This document shows positions 34,713-41,422 of a DNA stretch of 64,000 nt, one piece after another (within the stretch, counting starts at the first letter, position 1; each line of letters begins with the position of its first letter). The translations under genes and the position numbers were made by a program. The notes under the pieces are model-generated. The model worked only from the letters and a program-made list of their open reading frames with translations. It was not told the DNA's origin and ran no database searches. The DNA is taken from the NCBI GenBank assembly GCA_937915865.1, contig CALGIG010000022.1, positions 62,001-126,000 on the forward strand. The letters run 5' to 3'. The DNA is from an uncultured Prolixibacteraceae bacterium (GTDB lineage Bacteria > Bacteroidota > Bacteroidia > Bacteroidales > Prolixibacteraceae).

Positions 34713-34742
34713 TAAAAAAAGCCCAGAATTTGGTTCTGAGCT
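34713..34742 (-). terminator. Terminator of the integrase/cargo operon
   Basis: On the minus strand AGCTCAGAA, loop CCAAA, TTCTGGGCT (one U-G pair), then TTTTTTT. Stem at 34720-34742. It closes the transcript coming from 35,984 before the control region. Confidence 0.82.
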
Positions 34743-34795
34743 GTAAAATTTTGAGTGTTTTAATGTGGATGAAGCCGATTAGTCGTAAATTTTAT

Positions 34796-34873
34796 CTATA
34801 AATGAAGCTGCACAAGTTCATTACCAATTTGATTTATCGCCTCCATGATGCGCACGGCTTGTTTTTCAGACAT
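34796..34873 (-). CDS. Possible 25-residue peptide gene
   Basis: ATG at 34,873 opens a short frame, MSEKQAVRIMEAINQIGN plus seven residues, ending in TAG. The peptide would be an amphipathic helix, and it fits between the 182-residue gene region and the terminator. There is no ribosome-binding evidence, since Bacteroidota often lack one. It could be chance. Confidence 0.25.
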   Translation of the reverse strand: MSEKQAVRIMEAINQIGNELVQLHL

Positions 34874-34909
34874 TGTCCGGTTGATGTGCTTTGCGTATTA
34901 CTTTCAAGG

Positions 34910-35449
34910 CTATCTTACCACAGTTAAATAATTTTGTCGCTTGTTGGCTTGAGTAGCTATTCGTGTAATTCCCTTATGGATTACCGTTAAATTATTTTTA
35001 GCAGAATCATTCAATAATTTATGAATATTTAACATTATCTCAGCATCAAGGCGCTGTAAATAAAAATTATAGGACATAAACCATGAATGAAACTTTTCGA
35101 GGTCTTTATCGCTCATTCTTTGATCAATTTTTTCAAGCATGTGAATATCTTGTAACAAATTAGTTTTGTTCACTTTATATTTACAGTATTCATGCCTCTT
35201 ATTTTTACTTTGATCGATCAGATAAAACAAGAAATCTGGATTACATTGATTTGATAGTATAAAATTGCTAACCAAGCGGTCATAATTTATGTATCTATTA
35301 TAATTATTTTTTTCACGAAGCGTATAATAAAGAAGCCGAATATCAGTTGCCACCTCATAAATCAGCGAGTAAAATCTATCTACCCGATTTTTACTGCAAA
35401 CCATCCCGAATTGAGTTTCAGCATAGGTTTTTAAAAGTGCTTTACTCAT
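34910..35449 (-). CDS. Unknown protein (179 aa), element cargo
   Basis: A basic, largely helical protein, rich in Tyr, Asn and Lys (YSLIYEVATDIRLLYYTLRE, HSWFMSYNFYLQRLDAEIML). No motif, membrane segment or known domain is recognised. ATG 35,449 is preferred over an in-frame GTG at 35,458; it overlaps the previous gene by 8 bp. The region is more AT-rich than the replication operon. Cargo genes in this position between integrase and the control region often serve defence or helper interference, but nothing in the sequence demonstrates that here. Confidence 0.65.
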   Translation of the reverse strand: MSKALLKTYAETQFGMVCSKNRVDRFYSLIYEVATDIRLLYYTLREKNNYNRYINYDRLVSNFILSNQCNPDFLFYLIDQSKNKRHEYCKYKVNKTNLLQDIHMLEKIDQRMSDKDLEKFHSWFMSYNFYLQRLDAEIMLNIHKLLNDSAKNNLTVIHKGITRIATQANKRQNYLTVVR

Positions 35450-35729
35450 GGTTTTCACCTTTATGAAAATCTAGGTTTCTGATATTGTTATTTTGCTCGC
35501 AAATGAATGAAATAGTATAGGCTATTGCCATAGCTTTTTCAGCATTTCTTTCCAGCGAATCATTAATATGGTCATCGAGCAAACCAATGATTGAATCACT
35601 CAAATCTTTTATTAATAAATGGTTTTCATAGAATAGTTGCCTGGTTTCATTGATCATTTTTTGTTCAATCTTTTGGATTTCAGCCATATTTTCAGGCTTA
35701 ATTTCGATTGTTTTTGCTGGTGTAGTCAT
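35442..35729 (-). CDS. Unknown helical protein (95 aa), element cargo
   Basis: An acidic, all-helical protein with two amphipathic helices (MAEIQKIEQKMINETRQLFY and LIKDLSDSIIGLLDDHINDS). No family is recognised. It lies 12 bp after the 80-residue gene and overlaps the next one, so the three form one transcription unit. Confidence 0.65.
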   Translation of the reverse strand: MTTPAKTIEIKPENMAEIQKIEQKMINETRQLFYENHLLIKDLSDSIIGLLDDHINDSLERNAEKAMAIAYTISFICEQNNNIRNLDFHKGENHE

Positions 35730-35741
35730 CGTTTTATAGTT

Positions 35742-35984
35742 TTAGTTTTCAACTGATTGTATTAATTCGCTCATATTTTTGAAGAAAAATCGAAGTTGTG
35801 AATGAATAAACAAAGCGGATTTTTTATCCTTTTCAACAATAGACTCACTTTGCAATAATTCTATAAGCATCAAACTACTTTGATCAATAATTTCATCAGG
35901 ACTGGCACTGTCCAATAAATTGTCTAATTTTTCCAGTACTTCAGCTTGCTGTTCAGGGGAAAGTCCATTTAGATTTGTTCTCAT
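35742..35984 (-). CDS. Unknown acidic helical protein (80 aa), element cargo
   Basis: Composed of LSPEQQAEVLEKLDNLLDSA, DEIIDQSSLMLIELLQSES and a basic/aromatic C-terminal helix (HSQLRFFFKNMSELIQSVEN). No family is recognised. The first gene after the integrase (25 bp gap); strong acidic character and small size suggest a protein-protein interaction role; this is speculation. Confidence 0.62.
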   Translation of the reverse strand: MRTNLNGLSPEQQAEVLEKLDNLLDSASPDEIIDQSSLMLIELLQSESIVEKDKKSALFIHSQLRFFFKNMSELIQSVEN

Positions 35985-36009
35985 TTTATTGTTTTTAAAG
36001 ATTTATGTA

Positions 36010-37299
36010 TTAAAATTTTGTTGCCTGGTTAAATACTTCCCGTATTTGTTCGTCCTCAAACCCATTAAGATAGGCTTCGGTTGTTTTGGTATTTTGATGA
36101 CCAAGTTGGTCGCCAATGAACTTAACCGATGCTCCCGACCTTAATAGCTGTGTGGCAATGGAGTGCCTGGCGACGTATGAAGTGATCTTCTGGTCTATTT
36201 TCAACGTTTCGGCCACTTGCTTCATCGTTGTATTGATCATCTTCACAAATTGATTTATAACTGTCTTTTGTCGGGTAGAATCGCTTACGTCTTTAACAAC
36301 CGGAATCAAGAAAGAATCTTCACGGTCAACTACTTTCCATTTTTCAACGATTTGTTTTATATGGGCTGAATATGGAAACCTGATTTCTTTCTGTTCACCA
36401 GTAGTACGTTTTGTTTTAGCTCTCACATAATAGATAAAACCGTTCTGGATATTGCTTTCTCTCATCAGGCAAAGGTCGGTCGGATTGGGTCCACCCATTA
36501 GGTAAAGTAATTTCCACATATCGAGGTAAAAGGCGTATGGATGTTTTTCTGGTAATTCAAAATCAAATATCTTTTGAAGTTCAGCCCGGTTTAAGGCAAT
36601 CTTTCGACCTTTCCCTTTGGGAACTGACATTTTATCCTTCCCCTTTCCAAATGGATAATGGATCGTTATTTCTTCGTCGATAGCGCGATTATATAACCGG
36701 CGAAGCGCACGAAGATAAATCCCGATAGTTGTATTTGATTTCGGTTTTTCACCGCTTTGCATCCAAGTTTTATACTTTTCTAACTTTTCCTTTGTAAAAT
36801 ACTCAAACGGAACATCTTTTCCTTCAGTGAATGCTTTTAACGATGTCGCTGCATTGTTGTAACTAATGGCTGTACCAATACGGTCGGCGGCTTTCAGCTC
36901 ATTAACAAGGGTATCGAATTGAAGAAATACCAGGTTTTTTGCATTCCGCATTTTTCCCAGCCTTGCTTTAAAGGCATCGAAGGTAAATGGGCTGAGGCTA
37001 TCAGCAACTTTTTGAGCATCTAATTCAATCCCTTTCAAAACAATCTGAAGGTCTTTTAAAATTCCTGTAACCTTTGGGTTCATCGTCTTTTCAAAGATTG
37101 ATTTATCGATTGAATAATTACCAGAACCATCAAACCGAAATCTTTCAAGTTTAGAGCCGTTTAGAACATTGTTCACCAACTCCTTTTTGATACCCAGATA
37201 AACCCTTTCACGTAAATAAGTAGCCCGAAGTTTTAACGGATAAACATTGTCTGCTTTTTTAATCCGGGTATCAAGATATATTGAGATAGTTGCGCCCAT
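36010..37299 (-). CDS. int: Tyrosine integrase of the element
   Basis: This 429-residue Bacteroidota-type integrase has an N-terminal arm-binding domain (about residues 3-75, ISIYLDTRIKKADNVYPLKL), a SAM-like core-binding domain (about 125-215) and a catalytic domain (about 235-425). Visible catalytic positions are Lys295, Arg378-His379 (TSYVARHSIATQ), His401 (LGHQNTKTT) and Tyr410. The usual box I arginine position reads Asn272 (MGGPNPTDLCLM). The gene starts 157 bp inside attR. An arm-type repeat and a 34-bp palindrome overlap its promoter, suggesting autoregulation. Confidence 0.93.
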   Translation of the reverse strand: MGATISIYLDTRIKKADNVYPLKLRATYLRERVYLGIKKELVNNVLNGSKLERFRFDGSGNYSIDKSIFEKTMNPKVTGILKDLQIVLKGIELDAQKVADSLSPFTFDAFKARLGKMRNAKNLVFLQFDTLVNELKAADRIGTAISYNNAATSLKAFTEGKDVPFEYFTKEKLEKYKTWMQSGEKPKSNTTIGIYLRALRRLYNRAIDEEITIHYPFGKGKDKMSVPKGKGRKIALNRAELQKIFDFELPEKHPYAFYLDMWKLLYLMGGPNPTDLCLMRESNIQNGFIYYVRAKTKRTTGEQKEIRFPYSAHIKQIVEKWKVVDREDSFLIPVVKDVSDSTRQKTVINQFVKMINTTMKQVAETLKIDQKITSYVARHSIATQLLRSGASVKFIGDQLGHQNTKTTEAYLNGFEDEQIREVFNQATKF

Positions 37300-37339
37300 G
37301 TGTATATCACAATTGAAAATATAAACACAATTTGATACA

Positions 37340-37395
37340 CAAAAATAACAAATATTGAATTATAACAAACAATAGTAGCTATTATTTTTTGTTAT
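37340..37395 (-). promoter_or_regulatory. Integrase promoter with overlapping palindrome and arm-type repeat
   Basis: On the minus strand TTTG (37366-37369), 18 bp, TATTTTTG (37340-37347). A 34-bp inverted repeat centred on AGCT spans 37362-37395 with two mismatched pairs and covers the -33 box. TTTGATACACA at 37331-37341 touches the -7 box and equals the left-end repeat at 26009-26019. Confidence 0.55.
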
Positions 37396-37455
37396 AAATA
37401 TCAATAAAACAATACTTTTAAATAATTACTACTGATTACAACAAATAGTTAAACT

Positions 37456-37502
37456 CTGACTCTTAATCAGCGGGCCGAGGGTTCGAGTCCCTCCAGACCG
37501 AC
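37456..37502 (+). repeat. attR: right attachment repeat (tRNA-Lys 3' fragment)
   Basis: Exact 47-bp copy of 25,915-25,961. It carries the anticodon-stem 3' part, variable loop, T arm and acceptor 3' strand without a 5' half, so it is not a functional tRNA. Confidence 0.92.
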
Positions 37503-37507
37503 AAATT

Positions 37508-37543
37508 AAAAAGGCAGCAAGGATAACAATCTTGTTGCCTTTT
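37508..37543. terminator. Bidirectional terminator between attR and hutH
   Basis: AAAAGGCAGCAAG pairs with CTTGTTGCCTTTT (one G-U) across a 9-base loop, with a T-run on the minus strand. It probably was the original tRNA-Lys terminator before integration, and it also ends hutH. Confidence 0.78.
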
Positions 37544-37569
37544 CAATTACCTGAAAATAAAGGTAATCT

Positions 37570-39072
37570 CTAACCCAAACGATAGTTGCCCTCTTCCAAA
37601 AAGCGTATGGTCTTATTTATTTCGGCTGACATTAATGTATCTTCGGCAACAAATTTCACATGCCGACGATAATCTCCCATAAAATTTTCAAGGTATTCCG
37701 AAGTTTTCATTGGCCTTCTAAAATCCATTGCCTGAGCCGCGTTGTATAATTCTATAGCCAGAATACTATAAATATTACGGGCAACTTTTAAAGCCTTGGT
37801 AGCCGCATTTCCCCCCATACTTACATGGTCTTCCTGCTCGTTCGATGATGGTATTGAATCAACCGAGGCAGGAGTACTTAATTGCTTATTCTGGCTTACA
37901 ATAGAAGCTGCTGCATATTGCGGGATCATGAACCCCGAATTCAAACCAGGATTGGCAACCAAAAATTCGGGTAAACTACGGTCTCCTGAAATTAACCGGT
38001 AAATTCGACGCTCAGATATACTGCCAATCTCGGAAAGCGCAATAGCTAAAAAATCTAACGACAACGCCAACGGTTCACCATGAAAATTTCCCCCAGAAAC
38101 GATCTGGTCGTTAGCAACAAAAACAGTTGGATTGTCGGTTACAGAATTAATTTCAACTTCGACCACACCTGACACATAGCTTACTGCATCGCGAACAGCC
38201 CCATGAACCTGAGGAATACATCGAAATGAATACGGATCTTGAACATGTTTCTTTGCCCGGTTGATTAACTGGCTTCCTTCCAGCAATTTTCTAAAGTTCG
38301 CAGCAGTTTTAATTTGCCCAGCGTGAGGTCTAATTTCCTGTATCTGTGCCATAAATGGTTCAATCAGCCCATCAAAACTATCGAGCGAAAGAGCGCCAAT
38401 AATATCCGCATAATCAACCAACCTGAAGGTTTTCAGAAGTGTGTAAACGGCATGGGCGCTCATAAACTGCGTTCCGTTTAAAAGGGCCAAGCCTTCTTTA
38501 GCTTGGAGCCGGATAGGCTCCCACCCCATTTCGTGCAACACTGCCAATGCCTCTTTTTTGATTCCATTCTGATAAACTTCGCCCATGCCTATCAGAGGTA
38601 AAAACAACTTGGCCAAAGGGGCCAAATCTCCACTAGCGCCCAGCGAACCTTGCTCGCAAACGATAGGCAAAATATTGTTGTTAAACAAATCGAGAATGCG
38701 CTGAACAGTAACAAGCTGAACAGCCGAATTTCCTTTTGCCAGTGCATGGGCTTTCAACAAAAGCATCAGACGAACAACATTGGCAGGTACTTCGGGTCCG
38801 AGGTTGCATGAATGCGAAATCACAAGATTTTCCTGCAATTTACTCAATTCGTCTTTCGAAACTTCAATATTGCAAAGGGCGCCAAACCCCGTGTTAATAC
38901 CATATAGCGGCCCTTCGGTTTCGGCTATCTTTCGTTCGAGATAAGCCTTGCTTCTTTCAATCAATTGTTTCGATTCTTCTGACAAAACCAACATTTTGTG
39001 GTTCTCCAGAATATCTTCAATAATCGGATATGTTAATTTATCAGGTGATATATAATGAATTGCTCTTTCCAT
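37570..39072 (-). CDS. hutH: Histidine ammonia-lyase
   Basis: This 500-residue enzyme converts histidine to urocanate, the first step of histidine breakdown. The Ala-Ser-Gly triad that forms the MIO cofactor is in QGSLGASGDLAPLA near residue 143. YGINTGFGALCN near residue 58 and ENLVISHSC (the Ser-His pair used for histidine selectivity) near residue 84 support histidine over tyrosine or phenylalanine. QEDHVSMGGNAA lies near residue 411. No hutU, hutI or hutG gene lies alongside, so the pathway would have to be completed elsewhere. It follows hisS on the same strand after a 277-bp repeat-containing gap. Confidence 0.92.
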   Translation of the reverse strand: MERAIHYISPDKLTYPIIEDILENHKMLVLSEESKQLIERSKAYLERKIAETEGPLYGINTGFGALCNIEVSKDELSKLQENLVISHSCNLGPEVPANVVRLMLLLKAHALAKGNSAVQLVTVQRILDLFNNNILPIVCEQGSLGASGDLAPLAKLFLPLIGMGEVYQNGIKKEALAVLHEMGWEPIRLQAKEGLALLNGTQFMSAHAVYTLLKTFRLVDYADIIGALSLDSFDGLIEPFMAQIQEIRPHAGQIKTAANFRKLLEGSQLINRAKKHVQDPYSFRCIPQVHGAVRDAVSYVSGVVEVEINSVTDNPTVFVANDQIVSGGNFHGEPLALSLDFLAIALSEIGSISERRIYRLISGDRSLPEFLVANPGLNSGFMIPQYAAASIVSQNKQLSTPASVDSIPSSNEQEDHVSMGGNAATKALKVARNIYSILAIELYNAAQAMDFRRPMKTSEYLENFMGDYRRHVKFVAEDTLMSAEINKTIRFLEEGNYRLG

Positions 39073-39110
39073 AAAAATTGTTTATAAATAATGATGAAAT
39101 GCCGAAAGTT

Positions 39111-39235
39111 GGATATTGGAAATTCAATATTGGTTATTGGAATTTGGTTTTTAATAAGTTCCAATATTCAATACCCAATACCCAATACCCAATAAAAAGC
39201 GATGGAGCTTTCCCCCTTCGGGGGAACGGAAAGGG
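39111..39235. repeat. Intergenic palindromic and tandem repeat block
   Basis: Imperfect inverted arms containing ATATTGG motifs lie at 39111-39133 and 39161-39183. They are followed by three tandem copies of TACCCAA (39172-39192) and a C/G hairpin CCCCCTTCGGGGG (39212-39224), nested in CTTTCCCCC/AAAGGGGG. It is non-coding. It fills the gap between hisS and hutH (39,073-39,349). The style resembles dispersed Bacteroidota intergenic repeats; only one copy is in the window. Confidence 0.6.
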
Positions 39236-39349
39236 GGCTTCAGTTCAGGGGCAACGTATATCACCCCCAATAGATTTTGAAAAACGATATTCTTTGAGTA
39301 AACGGATCATTTTTCCCTGAAATTTACAGGGAAGTAACGCATTCCGGAT

Positions 39350-40714
39350 TTATGCCGAAAGGATTTTTATCAGTTCCTGCTGATCAACTAATTGCTGCTC
39401 CCCAGTAACCATATTTTTCAGATTAATTTTCCCCTGTGCCATCTCATTTTCGCCCACAATAGCCACAAACGGGATTTTCTTGTTGTTGGCCCAGGTCATC
39501 TGCTTGGCCATTTTGCTTTGATCAGGAAAAATTTCGGCATTGATTCCGGCTTTCCTTGCAGCAGTCAAAACGGGCAAACAAAACGCTTCTTCCTTTTCAC
39601 CAAAATTTACAAACATTAACTTCGTTGAATCGGCTGTGGCTAAAGGGAAAAGATTTAACTGCGTAAGCACATCGTAAATCCGGTCGGCCCCAAACGAAAT
39701 ACCAACACCCGAAACATTGGGCATCCCGAAAATACCGGTCAGGTCGTCATAACGTCCACCTCCGCAAATGCTACCTATCGCTACATCCTTGGCTTTTACC
39801 TCAAAGATTGCTCCTGTATAATAATTCAGACCACGGGCTAATGTTAAATCGAGTTCAACTTCGGTATTCAGTTCCAGCTTTGACAAATAAGCAAACAAGG
39901 TACGCACCTCGGTAATTCCTTTCGCCCCAATTTCAGACTGACCAATAGCAGATTCGAGCTGTAAAAGTTTCTCTGAAACCGTTCCTGAAAGGTGTAAAAT
40001 TGGCTGAAGTCTGTTGACAGCATCCATCGAAATTCCTTTTTCAATGAGTTCTTCGTTTACTTTTTCCAAACCAATTTTATCAAGCTTGTCAATGGCAATG
40101 GTGATGTCCACAATGCGATCTTTCTCGCCAATCACTTCAGCAATTCCGGCTAATATTTTGCGGTTGTTTATTTTTATGGTAGTTTTTATTTTCAACTTGG
40201 AAAAAACTGCATCAACAATTTGTACCAGTTCCATTTCATTCAGCAACGAGTTACTACCCACAATATCAACATCGCACTGGTAAAACTCGCGGTAGCGTCC
40301 TTTTTGCGGGCGGTCGGCGCGCCAAACCGGTTGAATCTGGTAACGTTTAAACGGAAAAGAAATATTGTTGCGGTACTGAACCACAAAGCGGGCAAACGGC
40401 ACTGTTAAATCATAGCGCAAACCTTTTTCCGAAATACGGTTTGTTAGCCGAATACTGTTCCGTTCCAATAATTCCTGATCGGAAAGTCCGTTAGCAAAGT
40501 CGCCTGAATTCAGAATTTTAAATAGCAGTTTATCACCTTCTTCGCCGTATTTACCCATCAAAGTCGAAAGGTTTTCCATCGCCGGAGTTTCGATAGGTTG
40601 GAATCCGTATAGACGAAAAATACTCTTGATGGTATCGAAAATGTAGTTCCGATTGGTCATTTCAGCCGGTGAAAAATCACGTGTTCCCTTTGGGATTGAA
40701 GGTTTCTGTGCCAT
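39350..40714 (-). CDS. hisS: Histidine-tRNA ligase
   Basis: This 454-residue class II synthetase charges tRNA-His. Motif 1 is around residues 35-60 (GFQPIETPAME). Motif 2 reads FKRYQIQPVWRADRPQKGRY near residue 116. The histidine loops ARGLNYYTGAIFE (about 286) and SICGGGRYDDLTG (about 307) are intact, and the C-terminal anticodon-binding domain starts near residue 355. It contains the slightly longer insertion common in Bacteroidota HisS. The upstream TAATTTTG box on the minus strand (40,737-40,744) is a likely promoter element. Confidence 0.96.
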   Translation of the reverse strand: MAQKPSIPKGTRDFSPAEMTNRNYIFDTIKSIFRLYGFQPIETPAMENLSTLMGKYGEEGDKLLFKILNSGDFANGLSDQELLERNSIRLTNRISEKGLRYDLTVPFARFVVQYRNNISFPFKRYQIQPVWRADRPQKGRYREFYQCDVDIVGSNSLLNEMELVQIVDAVFSKLKIKTTIKINNRKILAGIAEVIGEKDRIVDITIAIDKLDKIGLEKVNEELIEKGISMDAVNRLQPILHLSGTVSEKLLQLESAIGQSEIGAKGITEVRTLFAYLSKLELNTEVELDLTLARGLNYYTGAIFEVKAKDVAIGSICGGGRYDDLTGIFGMPNVSGVGISFGADRIYDVLTQLNLFPLATADSTKLMFVNFGEKEEAFCLPVLTAARKAGINAEIFPDQSKMAKQMTWANNKKIPFVAIVGENEMAQGKINLKNMVTGEQQLVDQQELIKILSA

Positions 40715-40736
40715 AATTCTTTAAATTCTGAAGCCG

Positions 40737-40744
40737 CAAAATTA
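40737..40744 (-). promoter_or_regulatory. Candidate -7 element of hisS
   Basis: Minus-strand TAATTTTG matches TAnnTTTG, 22 bp before the ATG. The -33 element is not clear. Confidence 0.4.
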
Positions 40745-40781
40745 AGGAATTTCGCAATAAATAAGATAAAAGAGTTTTCGT

Positions 40782-41255
40782 TTATCGGTCATTATACTGC
40801 TTTGTTAAATTTTCAAGGTATAATTCACAGTCTTGTTCTCCTTCTTTTGGCGCCCAGGCAGCAAAATTTTTGTCGTTTTCGGATGAATATGGTCCGTCTT
40901 TAATTTCATACACAACACTGCCTTTTTCAAGAGAAAAAACTGTATGCCATATACCTGGAGCTATTTCTACGGCATAATTTCCTCTGTTTGGGTTGAGGTA
41001 AACAAAATCAATTGGATTTCCCAAATCATCGAAAAATACAACAACAAGGCTTCCTCGTAAAACAATAAAAACTTCACGTTTATCGGGTTTTTGATGCTTA
41101 TGAGGCTGCACATAAGTACCAGGCTCAAATGCATTTAACATTCGGTTAACCGGATCAGCAAAACCCTCATGAAAGTTATGGTTCTTCCGCAACCTTGGCG
41201 AATCTTCAGCCATCCGGCTTAGTTTATCCAACATTTCTTTTGATACAATTTTCAT
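40782..41255 (-). CDS. WbuC-family cupin metalloprotein
   Basis: This 157-residue protein has a cupin fold. Metal-binding positions are PHKHQKPDKREVF (His, His, Glu) near residues 53-65 and a later His in APGIWHTVF near 104. The N-terminal part (SPRLRKNHNFHEGFADPVNR) is the WbuC hallmark. WbuC-like genes often lie in O-antigen loci, but here no sugar genes surround it, so its job is open. ATG 41,255 is preferred to the TTG two codons upstream. Confidence 0.85.
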   Translation of the reverse strand: MKIVSKEMLDKLSRMAEDSPRLRKNHNFHEGFADPVNRMLNAFEPGTYVQPHKHQKPDKREVFIVLRGSLVVVFFDDLGNPIDFVYLNPNRGNYAVEIAPGIWHTVFSLEKGSVVYEIKDGPYSSENDKNFAAWAPKEGEQDCELYLENLTKQYNDR

Positions 41256-41422
41256 ACGCAAATATGGTTATTAATTTGTTAAATATTAAATGTGTACGTA
41301 AGAACTCCATGCCATAAAAAGTGGCTTTCTCCACAAGATTTACATGGCCTTTTGTGACTCCTCCTCGAAAATTGCTACCGTAGCATGATCGTTTCATTGC
41401 GTGAATAGTTGCTATATCTCAA

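Larger units (their letters stand above)
25915..37502 (-). mobile_element. Integrated phage-like element (satellite or reduced prophage) in tRNA-Lys
   Basis: The element is bounded by 47-bp exact direct repeats of the tRNA 3' end. It carries 16 protein genes, all on the minus strand: integrase at the right end, three unknown genes, a control region, HTH, replication initiator-like, DnaB, ATP-grasp pseudo-enzyme, second recombinase, then head-tail adaptor and tail genes. Its size (11.5 kb) fits phage satellites (10-15 kb) and is far below a self-sufficient tailed phage. Capsid, portal, terminase, protease, major tail, baseplate and lysis genes are not recognisable. It is either a satellite using a helper phage or a prophage remnant with an intact replication/integration half. 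Confidence 0.85.

Noticed and set aside
37441..37502. Second tRNA-Lys gene
   Set aside because: Only the 3' part from the anticodon stem exists; the 5' acceptor strand and D arm are missing. It is the att repeat.
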